Origin: Flavilitoribacter nigricans DSM 23189 = NBRC 102662 | Lineage (GTDB): Bacteria; Bacteroidota; Bacteroidia; Chitinophagales; Saprospiraceae | NCBI RefSeq assembly: GCF_002646595.1 | Contig: NZ_PDUD01000020.1 | Location: forward strand, 248,001 to 312,000 | Reading direction: 5' to 3' | Length of the DNA stretch: 64,000 nt | Notes under the pieces: model-generated | What the model saw: the letters and a program-made list of their open reading frames with translations, nothing else | Databases searched by the model: none | What the model was told of the DNA's origin: nothing | Program-made: the position numbers and the translations under genes | Part shown: positions 25,271-34,174 of the stretch, piece by piece | How the letters are laid out: the number at the start of each line of letters is the position of its first letter | Numbering within the stretch: the first letter of the stretch is position 1

Positions 25271-27841
25271 TTATCGGCTCAGGATCAATTTCCGGGTAGT
25301 TTTTTGCGAGCCGTTCCCGATGACGAGGAAGTACATGCCGTCGGACAGATGGCTGATATCCAGACTAATCTGCTCGTTTGCGGACACCGGTTCCAATTGA
25401 CGGATGAATTTGCCCTGGGCATCCAGGATTTGGATAGTCAGCAGACCGCTTAGATCCTGGGTGGTGATGGTGACCGGTCCGGAAGTTGGATTGGGAAACA
25501 TCCGCACCTGATGGCGGGCCAGCGGCGGTTCGGGGATCGGAGTGCTCTGATCCAGTTGGAAATCCCAGATACCGCGGCCGTAGGTGCCGAAGCGTACGGT
25601 ATGAATGGAGGGAACGTATTCTACAGACCAGAAGGTCTGCGCCGGGGAACAAACTGAACTCAGATCGTGCCAGCGGTTCTGATCTACGTCGTATACATAA
25701 GGACCGGATTCCGTGGCGGCAAAAAGCAGACCTTCATCCGGAGTAGAAGCCAGCGAAAAGATCAGCGTAGCCGGCAGACCCCGGTTGATGGCATTGAAGG
25801 ACCGGCCGCCATCTTTGGACAAATATACCGGCGGATTATTATAACCGCTGCCGGCCAGGATCACCCTTTTTGGATCGGATTTCGATACCCAGATCGCCTG
25901 TCCGTACAGGTAGTGCCCTTCCGGTACGAAATTGAGGGATTGTTCCCAGGTCTTGCCCTGGTCTTCCGAATAGAAGAAGCGCCCGTTGGTCGTGGAGGCA
26001 TACCAAAAGTTCGGGTCCGAGGGTGCGGTGGCCAGCGCGCTCAGGGCGCCTCCGGCCGATTCCAGTTTAAAATTATAATCAAACTGTCGGGTACTTATTT
26101 TCTTGTCTTTGTATTCCAGTTGGATCAGGTGAGAACCCTCACCGCCTTTGATATTGCCGCCGGCCATCAGCAAACCGTTCCTGCCGGGGGTAGGGTCGGC
26201 CACGATAGGCGGAAACCAGACGGATTCGTCTTCGGACACCAGTTCGTAGGAAGCCTTCACGAAACCGTTCCGGGGATCGTCGTAGTAATTGATCCAGCCA
26301 TCCGGATAAACGGTCCAGAGCGCAGTGCCTTCCCGGGTAAAAACGATCGGGCCGTAATCTCCGGAAATAACCTGTTCGAAAGCCTGCGGACCGTTTTCCC
26401 CGCTTTCGAAGGTTTGGGCCCGCTGGAACCCCTGATCCTGCGATCCGGCATACACGAAATTCGGATCGATCGGATCGGTGCGGATGCAATAGTACTGACT
26501 GGTATTCAGATCGGTCAGACTGATGTTTTCCTGGGTAGCAAACTGATCGTAGGAAATAGATATCCCTCCGTGGTGGCTGATGAGGCTAAAGGTCTCTGCT
26601 TCCGGAGTCTGGTATTCGGCGAAAGCCATGATGTCGGCGTGTAAAGCTCCGGGAACGTCGTCGTAATATTCCCACCATTCATTGATCTTTTGCCAATCCT
26701 TGCCGCCGTTATCGGAACGGAATGCCTCTACTTCTCCCATGTAAAGGGTGTTGGGGCGGGTGGGCGAAAGAAAGATCCCGACCTCCCAGGGAGCCTGCGG
26801 AAGTTTGCTCAATTCCGTCCAGGTCTTTCCTTTGTCCGTACTTCTATAGAGAAAGTAAGATTTGTCTTTTTCAACATAAGTAAACAACTGCAGTTGTCCC
26901 AGAGAATCGAGGCCTCCGGTCAGGTTAACGGAGGTCCGGCCCACGGCCAGAGGTTGGTCCGGCTCAATGTCTACAAAGACTTGCTGGCCAGCGTTCCATT
27001 CCTGCAGCCGCAAATTGTTCTCGGCTGTCTTTCGGGCCAGGATCAGGGTGTCCGTTCCGTAGGGATGGCAGAGACTGAAATATCCCGGCTGGTAGGCATC
27101 CAGATCCATGATCTTGCGGTAGGACTGCCCGCGGTCCCGCGAGTGATAGATCTCAAAAGTACTGTAATAATCCGGCTTAGCGAGCACGAAAACACTTTGC
27201 TCGTTAAGGAGAACGGGCGAACGAAAATCCGGCGATTCACCTTCTGTAATGAGGCCAATTGCGCGTTGCCAGCTCTGGCCTCCGTTGTCAGAATAATGAG
27301 GCAGCTGACCGCTGAAAGCCAGGAGCCGCTGCCGCTTATCGGGTAAAGTTATGATCTTCAGAAAGTCCGGATCGAGTTGAATGTCCTGGTTGATCAGTTG
27401 CCATTCCGGGCTAGTACGGGCCGTTTTCCAGAGGCTGCCGCCGGCGGAGATCAGCCAGATGTCGTCGTTGACGGCGTCGTAGGCGGTTTCGAAAACGCTG
27501 CCGGCTTGGTTGTTGCTGCCGCGTTCTACCCACCGGCCACTGATGTCGGTACCGGGAACCTCGTACAGCAGATTGCAATCCGAACGGCCGTTACCGGAGC
27601 GTTGGCGAAGCAGGGAACGGTCGTATTGGTTTTGGTATTCAATCTGTTTCCAGCTGGTACCCGGAGCGGTCCGGTGCATCAGTTCTATCCAGGCTTTTCT
27701 TTCACTGTGCAGATCATCCGAATGGAGTATACCTCCGGTTGGTTCCGGATGGGAAGGGATAGGAGTAAGCTGTACCAGATGGCCCGAAATACTGAGAAAG
27801 ATCAACCCAATTATCCAGCGGGATCGGCTCGGAATATGCAT
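25271..27841 (-). CDS. Secreted BNR/sortilin-repeat protein with T9SS type A sorting tail
   Basis: The start at 27841 was chosen because MHIPSRSRWIIGLIFLSISG is a good signal peptide; a longer frame begins at 27907. The 856-residue protein contains many BNR/VPS10-type motifs (S.DGG..W, e.g. YSDNGGQSW, RSTDKGKTW, RSDNGGKDWQ, SEDQGKTWE, SKDGGRSF), giving a multi-bladed propeller like glycoside-hydrolase-74 or sortilin proteins. The C-terminal ~80 residues begin MFPNPTSGPVTITTQ and end GNGSQKTTRKLILSR, a type A T9SS sorting domain. No catalytic Asp pair can be assigned, so binding rather than hydrolysis is possible. Confidence 0.87.
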   Translation of the reverse strand: MHIPSRSRWIIGLIFLSISGHLVQLTPIPSHPEPTGGILHSDDLHSERKAWIELMHRTAPGTSWKQIEYQNQYDRSLLRQRSGNGRSDCNLLYEVPGTDISGRWVERGSNNQAGSVFETAYDAVNDDIWLISAGGSLWKTARTSPEWQLINQDIQLDPDFLKIITLPDKRQRLLAFSGQLPHYSDNGGQSWQRAIGLITEGESPDFRSPVLLNEQSVFVLAKPDYYSTFEIYHSRDRGQSYRKIMDLDAYQPGYFSLCHPYGTDTLILARKTAENNLRLQEWNAGQQVFVDIEPDQPLAVGRTSVNLTGGLDSLGQLQLFTYVEKDKSYFLYRSTDKGKTWTELSKLPQAPWEVGIFLSPTRPNTLYMGEVEAFRSDNGGKDWQKINEWWEYYDDVPGALHADIMAFAEYQTPEAETFSLISHHGGISISYDQFATQENISLTDLNTSQYYCIRTDPIDPNFVYAGSQDQGFQRAQTFESGENGPQAFEQVISGDYGPIVFTREGTALWTVYPDGWINYYDDPRNGFVKASYELVSEDESVWFPPIVADPTPGRNGLLMAGGNIKGGEGSHLIQLEYKDKKISTRQFDYNFKLESAGGALSALATAPSDPNFWYASTTNGRFFYSEDQGKTWEQSLNFVPEGHYLYGQAIWVSKSDPKRVILAGSGYNNPPVYLSKDGGRSFNAINRGLPATLIFSLASTPDEGLLFAATESGPYVYDVDQNRWHDLSSVCSPAQTFWSVEYVPSIHTVRFGTYGRGIWDFQLDQSTPIPEPPLARHQVRMFPNPTSGPVTITTQDLSGLLTIQILDAQGKFIRQLEPVSANEQISLDISHLSDGMYFLVIGNGSQKTTRKLILSR

Positions 27842-28094
27842 ATTGGTTTTACTTGGTGCTGCATGTTTATGGAGAGAGGGACAAAACAAATTTAAATAAA
27901 AAAACAAAAGCTTCGTCGTTCCGGATGAGTGAAGCGTAAGATTCTTTGTCCTGTCGGCTACCTTTTATTAGTATTGGCAGATTGCCAATTAGTTGTAAAT
28001 TGTAACGAGAGCTGTAGGCAGGGCACCTAATTTCGCCGACAACGGGAAAACTATCGAATTTAGATACGAACCTTATCAACTATTACAGCTTACC

Positions 28095-28124
28095 ATTGTT
28101 TTATGATAGTATTACTTATATTTG
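28095..28124 (+). promoter_or_regulatory. Bacteroidota-type promoter of the beta-carbonic anhydrase gene
   Basis: ATTG at 28095-28098 and TATATTTG at 28117-28124 are 18 bp apart and fit the -33 TTTG / -7 TAnnTTTG consensus. The ATG follows 16 bp after the -7 element. The rest of the 298-bp divergent gap (27842-28139) is AT-rich, with no gene seen. Confidence 0.6.
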
Positions 28125-28139
28125 TGAAAAAAACAGAAT

Positions 28140-28778
28140 ATGCCAACAGAACGTTATCGTGAAGTCTTCGAGAACAACAAGAAATGGGTTGAATCCAAAT
28201 TAAACTCTGACAAAGAGTTCTTCGAAAAGTTGTCCGCCGGGCAAACGCCGGATTTCCTCTACATAGGATGTGCGGATAGCCGGGTACCCGCTAACGAAAT
28301 TATGGGCCTGGAACCGGGAGACGTTTTCGTACACCGGAACGTTGCCAATGTCGTGGAAAACACCGACCTGAACTGCCAGTCAGTAATTGAATACGCAGTT
28401 GCCCACCTTGGTGTTAAGCATGTTGTCGTTTGCGGCCACTATGGTTGCGGCGGTGTAAAAGCTGCCATGCAGCAGGCCGATCTTGGATTGCTGAACGGAT
28501 GGTTGAGAAACATTCGCGACGTTTATCGCCTGCATTCCGATGAATTGGAAGCCATTGAAGATGAAGATGCACGCTACAACCGTCTGGTGGAGCTCAATGT
28601 ACAGGAGCAGTGTATCAACGTCATCAAAACTGCTGTTGTACAAAAGGCATACGGAAAGAAAGGTTTTCCGACGGTACACGGATGGGTCTATGACCTGAAG
28701 AACGGATACCTGGTGGACCTGGATATTGACTTCGATAAAATTCTGAAGGATATTCAGAAGATCTATACGATCGCATAA
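28140..28778 (+). CDS. Beta-class carbonic anhydrase
   Basis: A 212-residue enzyme interconverting CO2 and bicarbonate. The zinc ligands and catalytic dyad are clear: CADSRVPANEIM (Cys44, Asp46, Arg48), and HVVVCGHYGCGGVKAA (His98 and Cys101). The HRNVAN motif and DLNCQSVIEYAV helix are typical of the beta class. It has no signal peptide, so it acts in the cytoplasm. A good promoter lies directly upstream. It converges on feoB, and a second, gamma-type carbonic-anhydrase-like protein is encoded 4 kb away. Confidence 0.95.
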   Translation: MPTERYREVFENNKKWVESKLNSDKEFFEKLSAGQTPDFLYIGCADSRVPANEIMGLEPGDVFVHRNVANVVENTDLNCQSVIEYAVAHLGVKHVVVCGHYGCGGVKAAMQQADLGLLNGWLRNIRDVYRLHSDELEAIEDEDARYNRLVELNVQEQCINVIKTAVVQKAYGKKGFPTVHGWVYDLKNGYLVDLDIDFDKILKDIQKIYTIA

Positions 28779-28798
28779 GATAACATCAGCTGCCGGAC

Positions 28799-28826
28799 GG
28801 CTCAGTTTAATCTTTCTAGCTGAGCC
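28799..28826. terminator. Small hairpin between the carbonic anhydrase and feoB
   Basis: GGCTCAG (28799-28805) pairs with CTGAGCC (28820-28826) around an AT-rich loop. It overlaps the feoB stop codon region, so only the plus-strand gene would be served by it. There is no strong T run. Confidence 0.35.
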
Positions 28827-30948
28827 ACTGGTAAGCCAGGAAACTAGTCAAATATGCAAGGCCCGTCATGAATACAAACTGAATGACGGGCCATTTCCAA
28901 CTCTTCGTTTCTCTCTTCACTACCGCCAGCGTACTCATACACATCATCGCGAATACATAGAACAGCAACAGGGACCAGGAGGTCGCCCGGTTGTAGACCT
29001 TTTCGCCCGTTTCCGGGTTGATTTCTGTGGCCATTTTCGCCCTCACCGAGTTTTCATCACTGTCGCTACCAATGCTGTAGATCGTTGCCATCGTACCGAC
29101 GAACACTTCGCGGGCCGCAAAAGAGGTGATCAGGGCAATGCCGATCTTCCAGTCGAATCCGAGCGGGCGGATCACCGGTTCAATGGCTTTCCCCAGTCGG
29201 CCGGCGTAAGAGGTCTCGATCTTTTTGGCGGCAATGAGGTTTTCGGTAGCCTGTTCGTCCAGGGCCTGGGCTTCGGCGACTGCCAGTGCTTCCTGTTCGG
29301 CGGCATCCATCGCTCCGGACGGTGCAAAGCTGGCCATGATCCACAGTACGAGGGAGATGGCCAGGATAACCTTACCGGCTTCCATCAGGAAGGTTTTAAC
29401 TTTTTCCCAGACGTTGATCCAGATATTGCGCATTACCGGTAGCCGGTATTCGGGCATTTCCAGCATCAGGAAACTGTGTTCCCGGGTCTTGAGGATCCAT
29501 TTGAATACCAGTGCGGCCAGCAGTGCGGCGGCGATACCAAACAGGTACAGGGCCATGAAGGCCAGTCCCTGCAGATTGAAGATGCCCCCGACGGTGGTTG
29601 CCGGTACGGCAAAGCCGATGAGGACGGTATAAACGGGGATCCGGGCGGAACAACTTATAAATGGAGTCACCAGAATGGTGATGAGTCTTTCTTTCCAGTT
29701 GCTGATGGTCCGGGTACTCATTACCGCCGGAATGGCGCAGGCACCGCCGGATATCAAGGCAACAATACTCCGGCCGTTGAGGCCGAATACCTGCATCAGC
29801 CGGTCAAACATAAAAGCTGCCCGGGCCATGTAGCCGACTTCTTCCAGGATGGAGATCAAAAAGAACAGGATGGCGATCTGAGGTACAAATACGACAATCC
29901 CCCCCAAACCGGCCAGCAGGCCGTCCACCAGTAAACTGCTCAGCCAACCATCGGGTAAAGTTTGTTGAATACCGTCCCCGATCAGGCCGAACAACCAGTC
30001 GATCGCGTCCATTGGGTAGGCAGCCCAGGCGTAGATGGCCTGAAATACCAGCAACATTAACAGGAAGAAAATAACGGGACCGAAGATCCGGTGGGTCAGT
30101 ACCCGGTCCAGTTTATTGGAAAAATCGTTGGATTCGGGCGTATGGTGGGTGAGGGTCCGTTTGACCAGCGGAGAAAAGCTGTCGAACCGGGACATCGTCT
30201 CATCGACCTGCTCCCGTAAGGTCTTGAACTCATACTGCTCGACCAGCCGGGCCACCGCCTTCTTTTGGGAGGTTTCCAAAAACGGCAACCAGTTGTGATG
30301 GTGAGCGATCAGTAAGGCCTGATAATCGTTTAAATTGGGAATAAGGTTCTGGATCTCCCGGGTCAGTTCCCGTACCTCGTTGGGCAGATCATAATCCGAA
30401 GGCGGATTCTGCTTGAGGTTCAGCAGATTTTCGATGAGGGAAATCATTTTGTTCATCCCTTCACCGGTACGGCTGCTGACTACCACCACCGGCACGCCCA
30501 GTTGGGAGGCCAGTTGCTGTTGATCGAGCTGCAGCCCTTCCTTCTCGGCGATATCCGACATATTCAGCACCAGCGCCAGCGGCAATCCCAGGTCTTTCAA
30601 CTGGGAGAACAGCAGCAGGTGTTTTTCCAACTTGGTAATATCGGCAACGTAGAGAATGGCGTCGGGATGATTCTCGGATTCGGGATCCAGCAGCGACTGG
30701 ACCACGATCCGCTCATCCAGAGCGGTGGGATAAAAACTGTAAGTTCCGGGAAAATCGACGATCCCTACTTCCTCTTCGGAAGTCAGGCGTATAGCGCCAT
30801 ATTTCTTGTCTACGGTAACGCCGGGAAAATTCCCAACTTTCTGACTCAGTCCGGTCAGTTGATTGAAAAGGGAAGATTTTCCACAGTTCGGATTACCTAG
30901 AAGGGCGACAGTTTTGGTAGTAGCTTGTGTGTTGTGTTCCTTTACCAT
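28816..30948 (-). CDS. feoB: Ferrous iron transport protein B
   Basis: The start at 30948 was chosen because MVKEHN is preceded by the overlapping feoA stop (ATGGTAA); a start six codons earlier is possible. The ~710-residue protein has an N-terminal G domain with G1 GNPNCGKS (18-25), G2 in GVTVDK, G3 DFPGTYSF, and G4 NMSD. A helical linker and a C-terminal membrane domain with the paired Gate motifs follow (SGGACAIPAVMSTRTI, and a later CSARIPVYTVLIG). It imports Fe2+ across the inner membrane. An insert near residues 560-600 (EQEALAVAEAQALDEQATEN) is a charged helical segment typical of Bacteroidota FeoB. It overlaps feoA by 7 bp. Confidence 0.95.
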   Translation of the reverse strand: MVKEHNTQATTKTVALLGNPNCGKSSLFNQLTGLSQKVGNFPGVTVDKKYGAIRLTSEEEVGIVDFPGTYSFYPTALDERIVVQSLLDPESENHPDAILYVADITKLEKHLLLFSQLKDLGLPLALVLNMSDIAEKEGLQLDQQQLASQLGVPVVVVSSRTGEGMNKMISLIENLLNLKQNPPSDYDLPNEVRELTREIQNLIPNLNDYQALLIAHHHNWLPFLETSQKKAVARLVEQYEFKTLREQVDETMSRFDSFSPLVKRTLTHHTPESNDFSNKLDRVLTHRIFGPVIFFLLMLLVFQAIYAWAAYPMDAIDWLFGLIGDGIQQTLPDGWLSSLLVDGLLAGLGGIVVFVPQIAILFFLISILEEVGYMARAAFMFDRLMQVFGLNGRSIVALISGGACAIPAVMSTRTISNWKERLITILVTPFISCSARIPVYTVLIGFAVPATTVGGIFNLQGLAFMALYLFGIAAALLAALVFKWILKTREHSFLMLEMPEYRLPVMRNIWINVWEKVKTFLMEAGKVILAISLVLWIMASFAPSGAMDAAEQEALAVAEAQALDEQATENLIAAKKIETSYAGRLGKAIEPVIRPLGFDWKIGIALITSFAAREVFVGTMATIYSIGSDSDENSVRAKMATEINPETGEKVYNRATSWSLLLFYVFAMMCMSTLAVVKRETKSWKWPVIQFVFMTGLAYLTSFLAYQWLS

Positions 30949-31190
30949 TTTTGCGTCACGATACAATCCAACTCTTCTTTCCGTAAGGCTATGATCTGAC
31001 GGTCAACACGCACATACCAACCACCGCCGAGGGGAGCTTTTCTGATCAGCTCGATCCGGCTTCCCGGCAGAACACCCATAGACATCAACTTACCGGCAAC
31101 CTGATCATTGGTAAAATGAGAGATAATATTGTTGGGAGGTGTAGATGATACAACTCCTTTAAAGGCCGTGGTTGTGGTTAATGTATTCAC
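30942..31190 (-). CDS. feoA: FeoA-like SH3-domain protein
   Basis: An 82-residue SH3-like protein. The motif KLMSMGVLPGSRIELIRKAPLGG is the FeoA core, followed by VRVDRQIIALRKEELDCI. FeoA is a small cytoplasmic partner that interacts with FeoB. The stop overlaps the feoB start, which shows an feoAB operon. The 428-bp gap upstream (31191-31618) contains several inverted repeats that could be metal-regulator sites. Confidence 0.92.
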   Translation of the reverse strand: MNTLTTTTAFKGVVSSTPPNNIISHFTNDQVAGKLMSMGVLPGSRIELIRKAPLGGGWYVRVDRQIIALRKEELDCIVTQKW

Positions 31191-31258
31191 CCTGCAGTAA
31201 TTTGGTTGAAGGATATTGCGAAAATAAGGTGTTTTTCCATTGGCCGGTCAAGAACCTT

Positions 31259-31410
31259 AAACTTTACCTAAGTTTCGAAAAGGCCCTATCCCTAATGTTA
31301 GGTATACCACCTGCTAATATCTTCCCAATCCCTAAATGAACGATTTACATGGCTGCGCCATACCGGACAAATATAGAAAATAAAGTTTATTTAGACTGTG
31401 TATAAATAAA
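31259..31410. promoter_or_regulatory. Cluster of palindromes upstream of feoAB
   Basis: Three inverted repeats lie 69-220 bp before feoA: AAACTT-TACCT-AAGTTT (31259-31275), CCTAA-TG-TTAGG (31291-31302, directly followed by TATACC to make GGTATACC) and TTTATTTA-N9-TAAATAAA (31386-31410). The TTAGGT-type half sites recall DtxR/MntR-family boxes, which would suit iron transport genes. No regulator gene is nearby, so the assignment is inference. Confidence 0.35.
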
Positions 31411-31519
31411 GTTTTGGCAATTCTTACCTTTTTGTGACAAAATTGTGCGAGGGCGCCATGATTTAGTCTTACATTAAAAATTGTTTAATATTTACTGTGG
31501 AAATAGTGAAGGGAACTTT

Positions 31520-31597
31520 TATTTTTGAGGCAATAGTTTACTAATGCACAATTGGCCTGTATCTTTTCACCCTTTGGGTATTGATACAGGTTTTTTT
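31520..31597 (+). ncRNA. Candidate small RNA with promoter element and terminator
   Basis: TATTTTTG (31520-31527) matches the -7 consensus, and a plus-strand terminator follows: CCTGTATC/GATACAGG (31556-31590) with seven T residues. Nothing codes for protein on the plus strand here, so a ~60-nt RNA is possible. A -33 element is not evident. Alternatively the hairpin may only protect the 3' end of the minus-strand gene at 31619. Confidence 0.35.
31556..31597 (+). terminator. Plus-strand intrinsic terminator with no upstream protein gene
   Basis: An 8-bp perfect stem (CCTGTATC / GATACAGG), a 19-nt loop and TTTTTTT at 31591-31597. The T tract is on the plus strand only, away from the minus-strand gene beside it. 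Confidence 0.6.
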
Positions 31598-31618
31598 ATT
31601 TGCCGGTCACCGGATCGG

Positions 31619-32542
31619 TCAGACCACGTCTACTTCCCGGTAAGCCTGGAGTACCGCAGCCTCGCCTTCTTTCCCGGATTGGGAGTTACCGTGCTCCATA
31701 CCCAGTATGCCGGGAAATTCCTGCTCGTTGATGTATTTGAAGATATTCTTATAATTGATCTCTCCGGTGGTGGGTTCCTTCCGACCCGGATTGTCCCCGA
31801 TCTGGAAATAGCCGATCTCATCCCAGGTCTTTTCGATATTCGGCAGCAGGTTGCCTTCCTGGATCTGCTGGTGGTAAATATCGAACAGGATCTTGCAGGA
31901 GGGGCTGCCCACCAGTTTGCAGAGCTCAAAAGCCTGTGGGCTTTCGCTCAGGAAGAGTCCCGGGTGATTGTAAAAGTTCAGTGGCTCCAGTACCATCACG
32001 AGTCCGTGGGGTTCCAGGATCTCACAGGCGCGTTTCAGCGATTCGGCTACGTGCAGGGTCTGGTAGTGCATATTTTGCCGGAGGTCCTGGTAGCCGGGTA
32101 CTACGGTCATCCATTTGGCATTACACCGTTTGGCGACTTCTACCGATTCTTTGATCTGGGTGAGGAATTCTTCCCGCAGGTCTTCTTTTCCACTGGCCAG
32201 GTTGGGTTTGCTCCAGTAGATATCGTGGGCTACGAACACACCCATGTCAATACCATGTTTGGCCATCGTCTCGCCCATCTTCTTTTGCAGTTCAACATCG
32301 CGGCCCTTCATGCCGTTATCTTCAAAAGCACTGAATCCCTGCTCGGCCATGAAAACCAGCTGGTCGATCGGATCATCGCCGGCGTGGTGTTTGAACATCC
32401 CGAGGTGGGGCGCGAATTTCATTTTAAAGGGTTTGGCCTTGGCCGTGAGCCCCGTAGTGGATTTGGCATTCAGTCCGACTGCACCGGTAGCCAGTGCGGC
32501 GGTTGTGGTTACTCCGTTCTGTAAGAAAGTTCTTCGCTTCAT
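31619..32542 (-). CDS. Tat-exported sugar phosphate isomerase/epimerase family protein
   Basis: A 307-residue TIM-barrel protein of the xylose-isomerase-like (AP endonuclease 2) superfamily. The N-terminus MKRRTFLQNGVTTTAALATG is a twin-arginine signal (RRTFLQ), so it should be exported folded through Tat. Conserved metal-site motifs include LVMVLEPLNFYNHPG, ILFDIYHQQIQEGNL and GEINYKNIFKYI. The closest functional analogue is hydroxypyruvate isomerase, but the substrate cannot be settled. Export outside the cytoplasm suggests action on a free sugar acid or keto-sugar in the periplasm. Confidence 0.85.
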   Translation of the reverse strand: MKRRTFLQNGVTTTAALATGAVGLNAKSTTGLTAKAKPFKMKFAPHLGMFKHHAGDDPIDQLVFMAEQGFSAFEDNGMKGRDVELQKKMGETMAKHGIDMGVFVAHDIYWSKPNLASGKEDLREEFLTQIKESVEVAKRCNAKWMTVVPGYQDLRQNMHYQTLHVAESLKRACEILEPHGLVMVLEPLNFYNHPGLFLSESPQAFELCKLVGSPSCKILFDIYHQQIQEGNLLPNIEKTWDEIGYFQIGDNPGRKEPTTGEINYKNIFKYINEQEFPGILGMEHGNSQSGKEGEAAVLQAYREVDVV

Positions 32543-32581
32543 TTTATGTTGTTAAGTTAGTTGGTAAAATATGCTGTTAAG

Positions 32582-33175
32582 TTATTTCCCCCGCCAGGGG
32601 CTAAATCCCTCCATGGGCCAGTTCTCCTCCCAGTCTTCGGGTTTTTCGCGGAGCGGTTCACAGGCTTCCAGGCTTTCGTAGCAGGCTTTCGGCAATTCCT
32701 GATACAGCCGGGTGCCCTCGGTCTTCCAGGCGATCATTTCGTCACTGACTTCCCGGATAATGCGCCCGGGATTGCCCACTACCATACTTCTGGGGGGGAT
32801 CTGCTCTCCCGATTTTATAAAGGAAAGCGCGCCAATAATACTATTTTCTCCGATAAGGACCTTGTCCATGATGACACTATTCATGCCGATTAGGACATTC
32901 CTGCCGATCTCGGCGCCGTGAATGATCGCCCCGTGGCCGATGTGGGCGGCTTCGCGCAGCGTAACCGAAAGGCCCGGAAACATATGCAGCGTGCAGTTCT
33001 CCTGGACGTTGCATCCGTCTTCGATAACAATACCACCCCAGTCGCCGCGGATGGCCGCGCCGGGACCGATGTAGACATCGCGGCCGATCAAAACTTTACC
33101 GGTAACATTAGCCTGAGGGTGGATAAAAGCGGACGGATGGATGACCGGACGAAAGCCATTAAATGCGTAGATCAT
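32582..33175 (-). CDS. Gamma-carbonic-anhydrase-like hexapeptide-repeat protein (PaaY-like)
   Basis: A 197-residue left-handed beta-helix protein. Hexapeptide turns run from residue ~15 to ~125 (VTGKVLIGRDVYIGPGAAIRGD, NVQENCTLHMF, HIGHGAIIHGAEIG, NVLIGMNSVIMDKVLIG). Zinc-ligand histidines of the gamma class appear as CTLHMF (His64) and HIGHGAIIHG (His81, His86). The C-terminal helix ends EDWEENWPMEGFSPWRGK. This matches the PaaY/CaiE branch, in which some members have weak carbonic anhydrase activity and PaaY is a thioesterase. It follows the isomerase-like gene in orientation, 39 bp apart. Confidence 0.85.
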   Translation of the reverse strand: MIYAFNGFRPVIHPSAFIHPQANVTGKVLIGRDVYIGPGAAIRGDWGGIVIEDGCNVQENCTLHMFPGLSVTLREAAHIGHGAIIHGAEIGRNVLIGMNSVIMDKVLIGENSIIGALSFIKSGEQIPPRSMVVGNPGRIIREVSDEMIAWKTEGTRLYQELPKACYESLEACEPLREKPEDWEENWPMEGFSPWRGK

Positions 33176-33264
33176 AATTGTTAAAGTTGAGCAACTTGTT
33201 GTTTCTTTTCGTAACTTTTGTCCGAATTAAGCTATATGACGTATAGATAGTAAATTTTACACAC

Positions 33265-34149
33265 TTGGCACAGTTTAATTGGTTGTATCTGGGTGATAAC
33301 GGCCGCCAGTATAATGTCGGTCTTTTTCACGGTGATCGTACAGGTCACCTCATGGTCATGTGCAATGCCCGCATTGTACTGATCGACTTCAGTGTCAAGC
33401 AGGCTAAAGACTACTCTTTTTTCATTGACGACGAACTATTTGAATTATCAGTTGAAGGAAAACCCGGAAGTTACGCTTACAATTGTTCGATCAATGAAGA
33501 TGCCGATACGCCCCGCAATCGGATCCGAAAAAAACAAAAAAAGCTGGATTTTCGCAAAACGGTCGCACTGATCACCATTTTCGCTTTGGTTATGATCGGG
33601 GTCCTGGGTTTTGCGATGGCTAATCAGCAGGCCGAGCCGCCACCGCGAAATATGGAGGTATTGCTCAATCAGGAAGGCCTGGAAACTGTAGCCAGGGTCT
33701 ACGTGGAAAGTTCGGATAAGCCGGAAGAGCGTACGGTGAAATATTCCTTTGTTGCGGACGGCCATGCCAAGAACTACGAACGCTCCTGGGACGGAACTTT
33801 CGTGAACGGTTTTCCGCTGGAGGACGGCGATGAGTTTAAAATCACCTACCTGATCAATCGCCCGAAGCAACACCGGCTGGATCTGGAGCGGCCCACCCGG
33901 GAGCAGATGGATCGGTATCTGGAGCGCACCGTCGAGCAGCACGCTACGCTTAACCCGCAGTTGACGCCCCGGCAGGCGCGCTGTCAGACCGAGATCGCTT
34001 ATCGTCTCGGTGGGGTCGAAGGTTTAGCGGTTCTGTACAATCAGGATAAAACCGCTGCGGAAAACCCCGAATTCAACGACCAGCTATACACCAAATTCAT
34101 CCGTGACATTCCCTTCCAGGAAGCCGTCGAGAAAGAGTGCTGGGATTGA
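33265..34149 (+). CDS. Single-pass membrane protein of unknown function
   Basis: A 294-residue protein with a cytoplasmic N-terminal domain (~1-85, FNWLYLGDNGRQYNVGLFHG), a basic stretch (RIRKKQKKLDFRK), one transmembrane helix (~98-117) and an extracytoplasmic C-terminal domain. I recognise no catalytic motif. The start is a TTG at 33265, chosen because the N-terminal domain would be cut by later ATGs; the start is uncertain. It is divergent from the PaaY-like gene and convergent with the SprB-repeat giant (26-bp gap). Confidence 0.6.
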   Translation: MAQFNWLYLGDNGRQYNVGLFHGDRTGHLMVMCNARIVLIDFSVKQAKDYSFFIDDELFELSVEGKPGSYAYNCSINEDADTPRNRIRKKQKKLDFRKTVALITIFALVMIGVLGFAMANQQAEPPPRNMEVLLNQEGLETVARVYVESSDKPEERTVKYSFVADGHAKNYERSWDGTFVNGFPLEDGDEFKITYLINRPKQHRLDLERPTREQMDRYLERTVEQHATLNPQLTPRQARCQTEIAYRLGGVEGLAVLYNQDKTAAENPEFNDQLYTKFIRDIPFQEAVEKECWD

Positions 34150-34174
34150 TCCGCCTCTTGTCATTTCACTTCAT

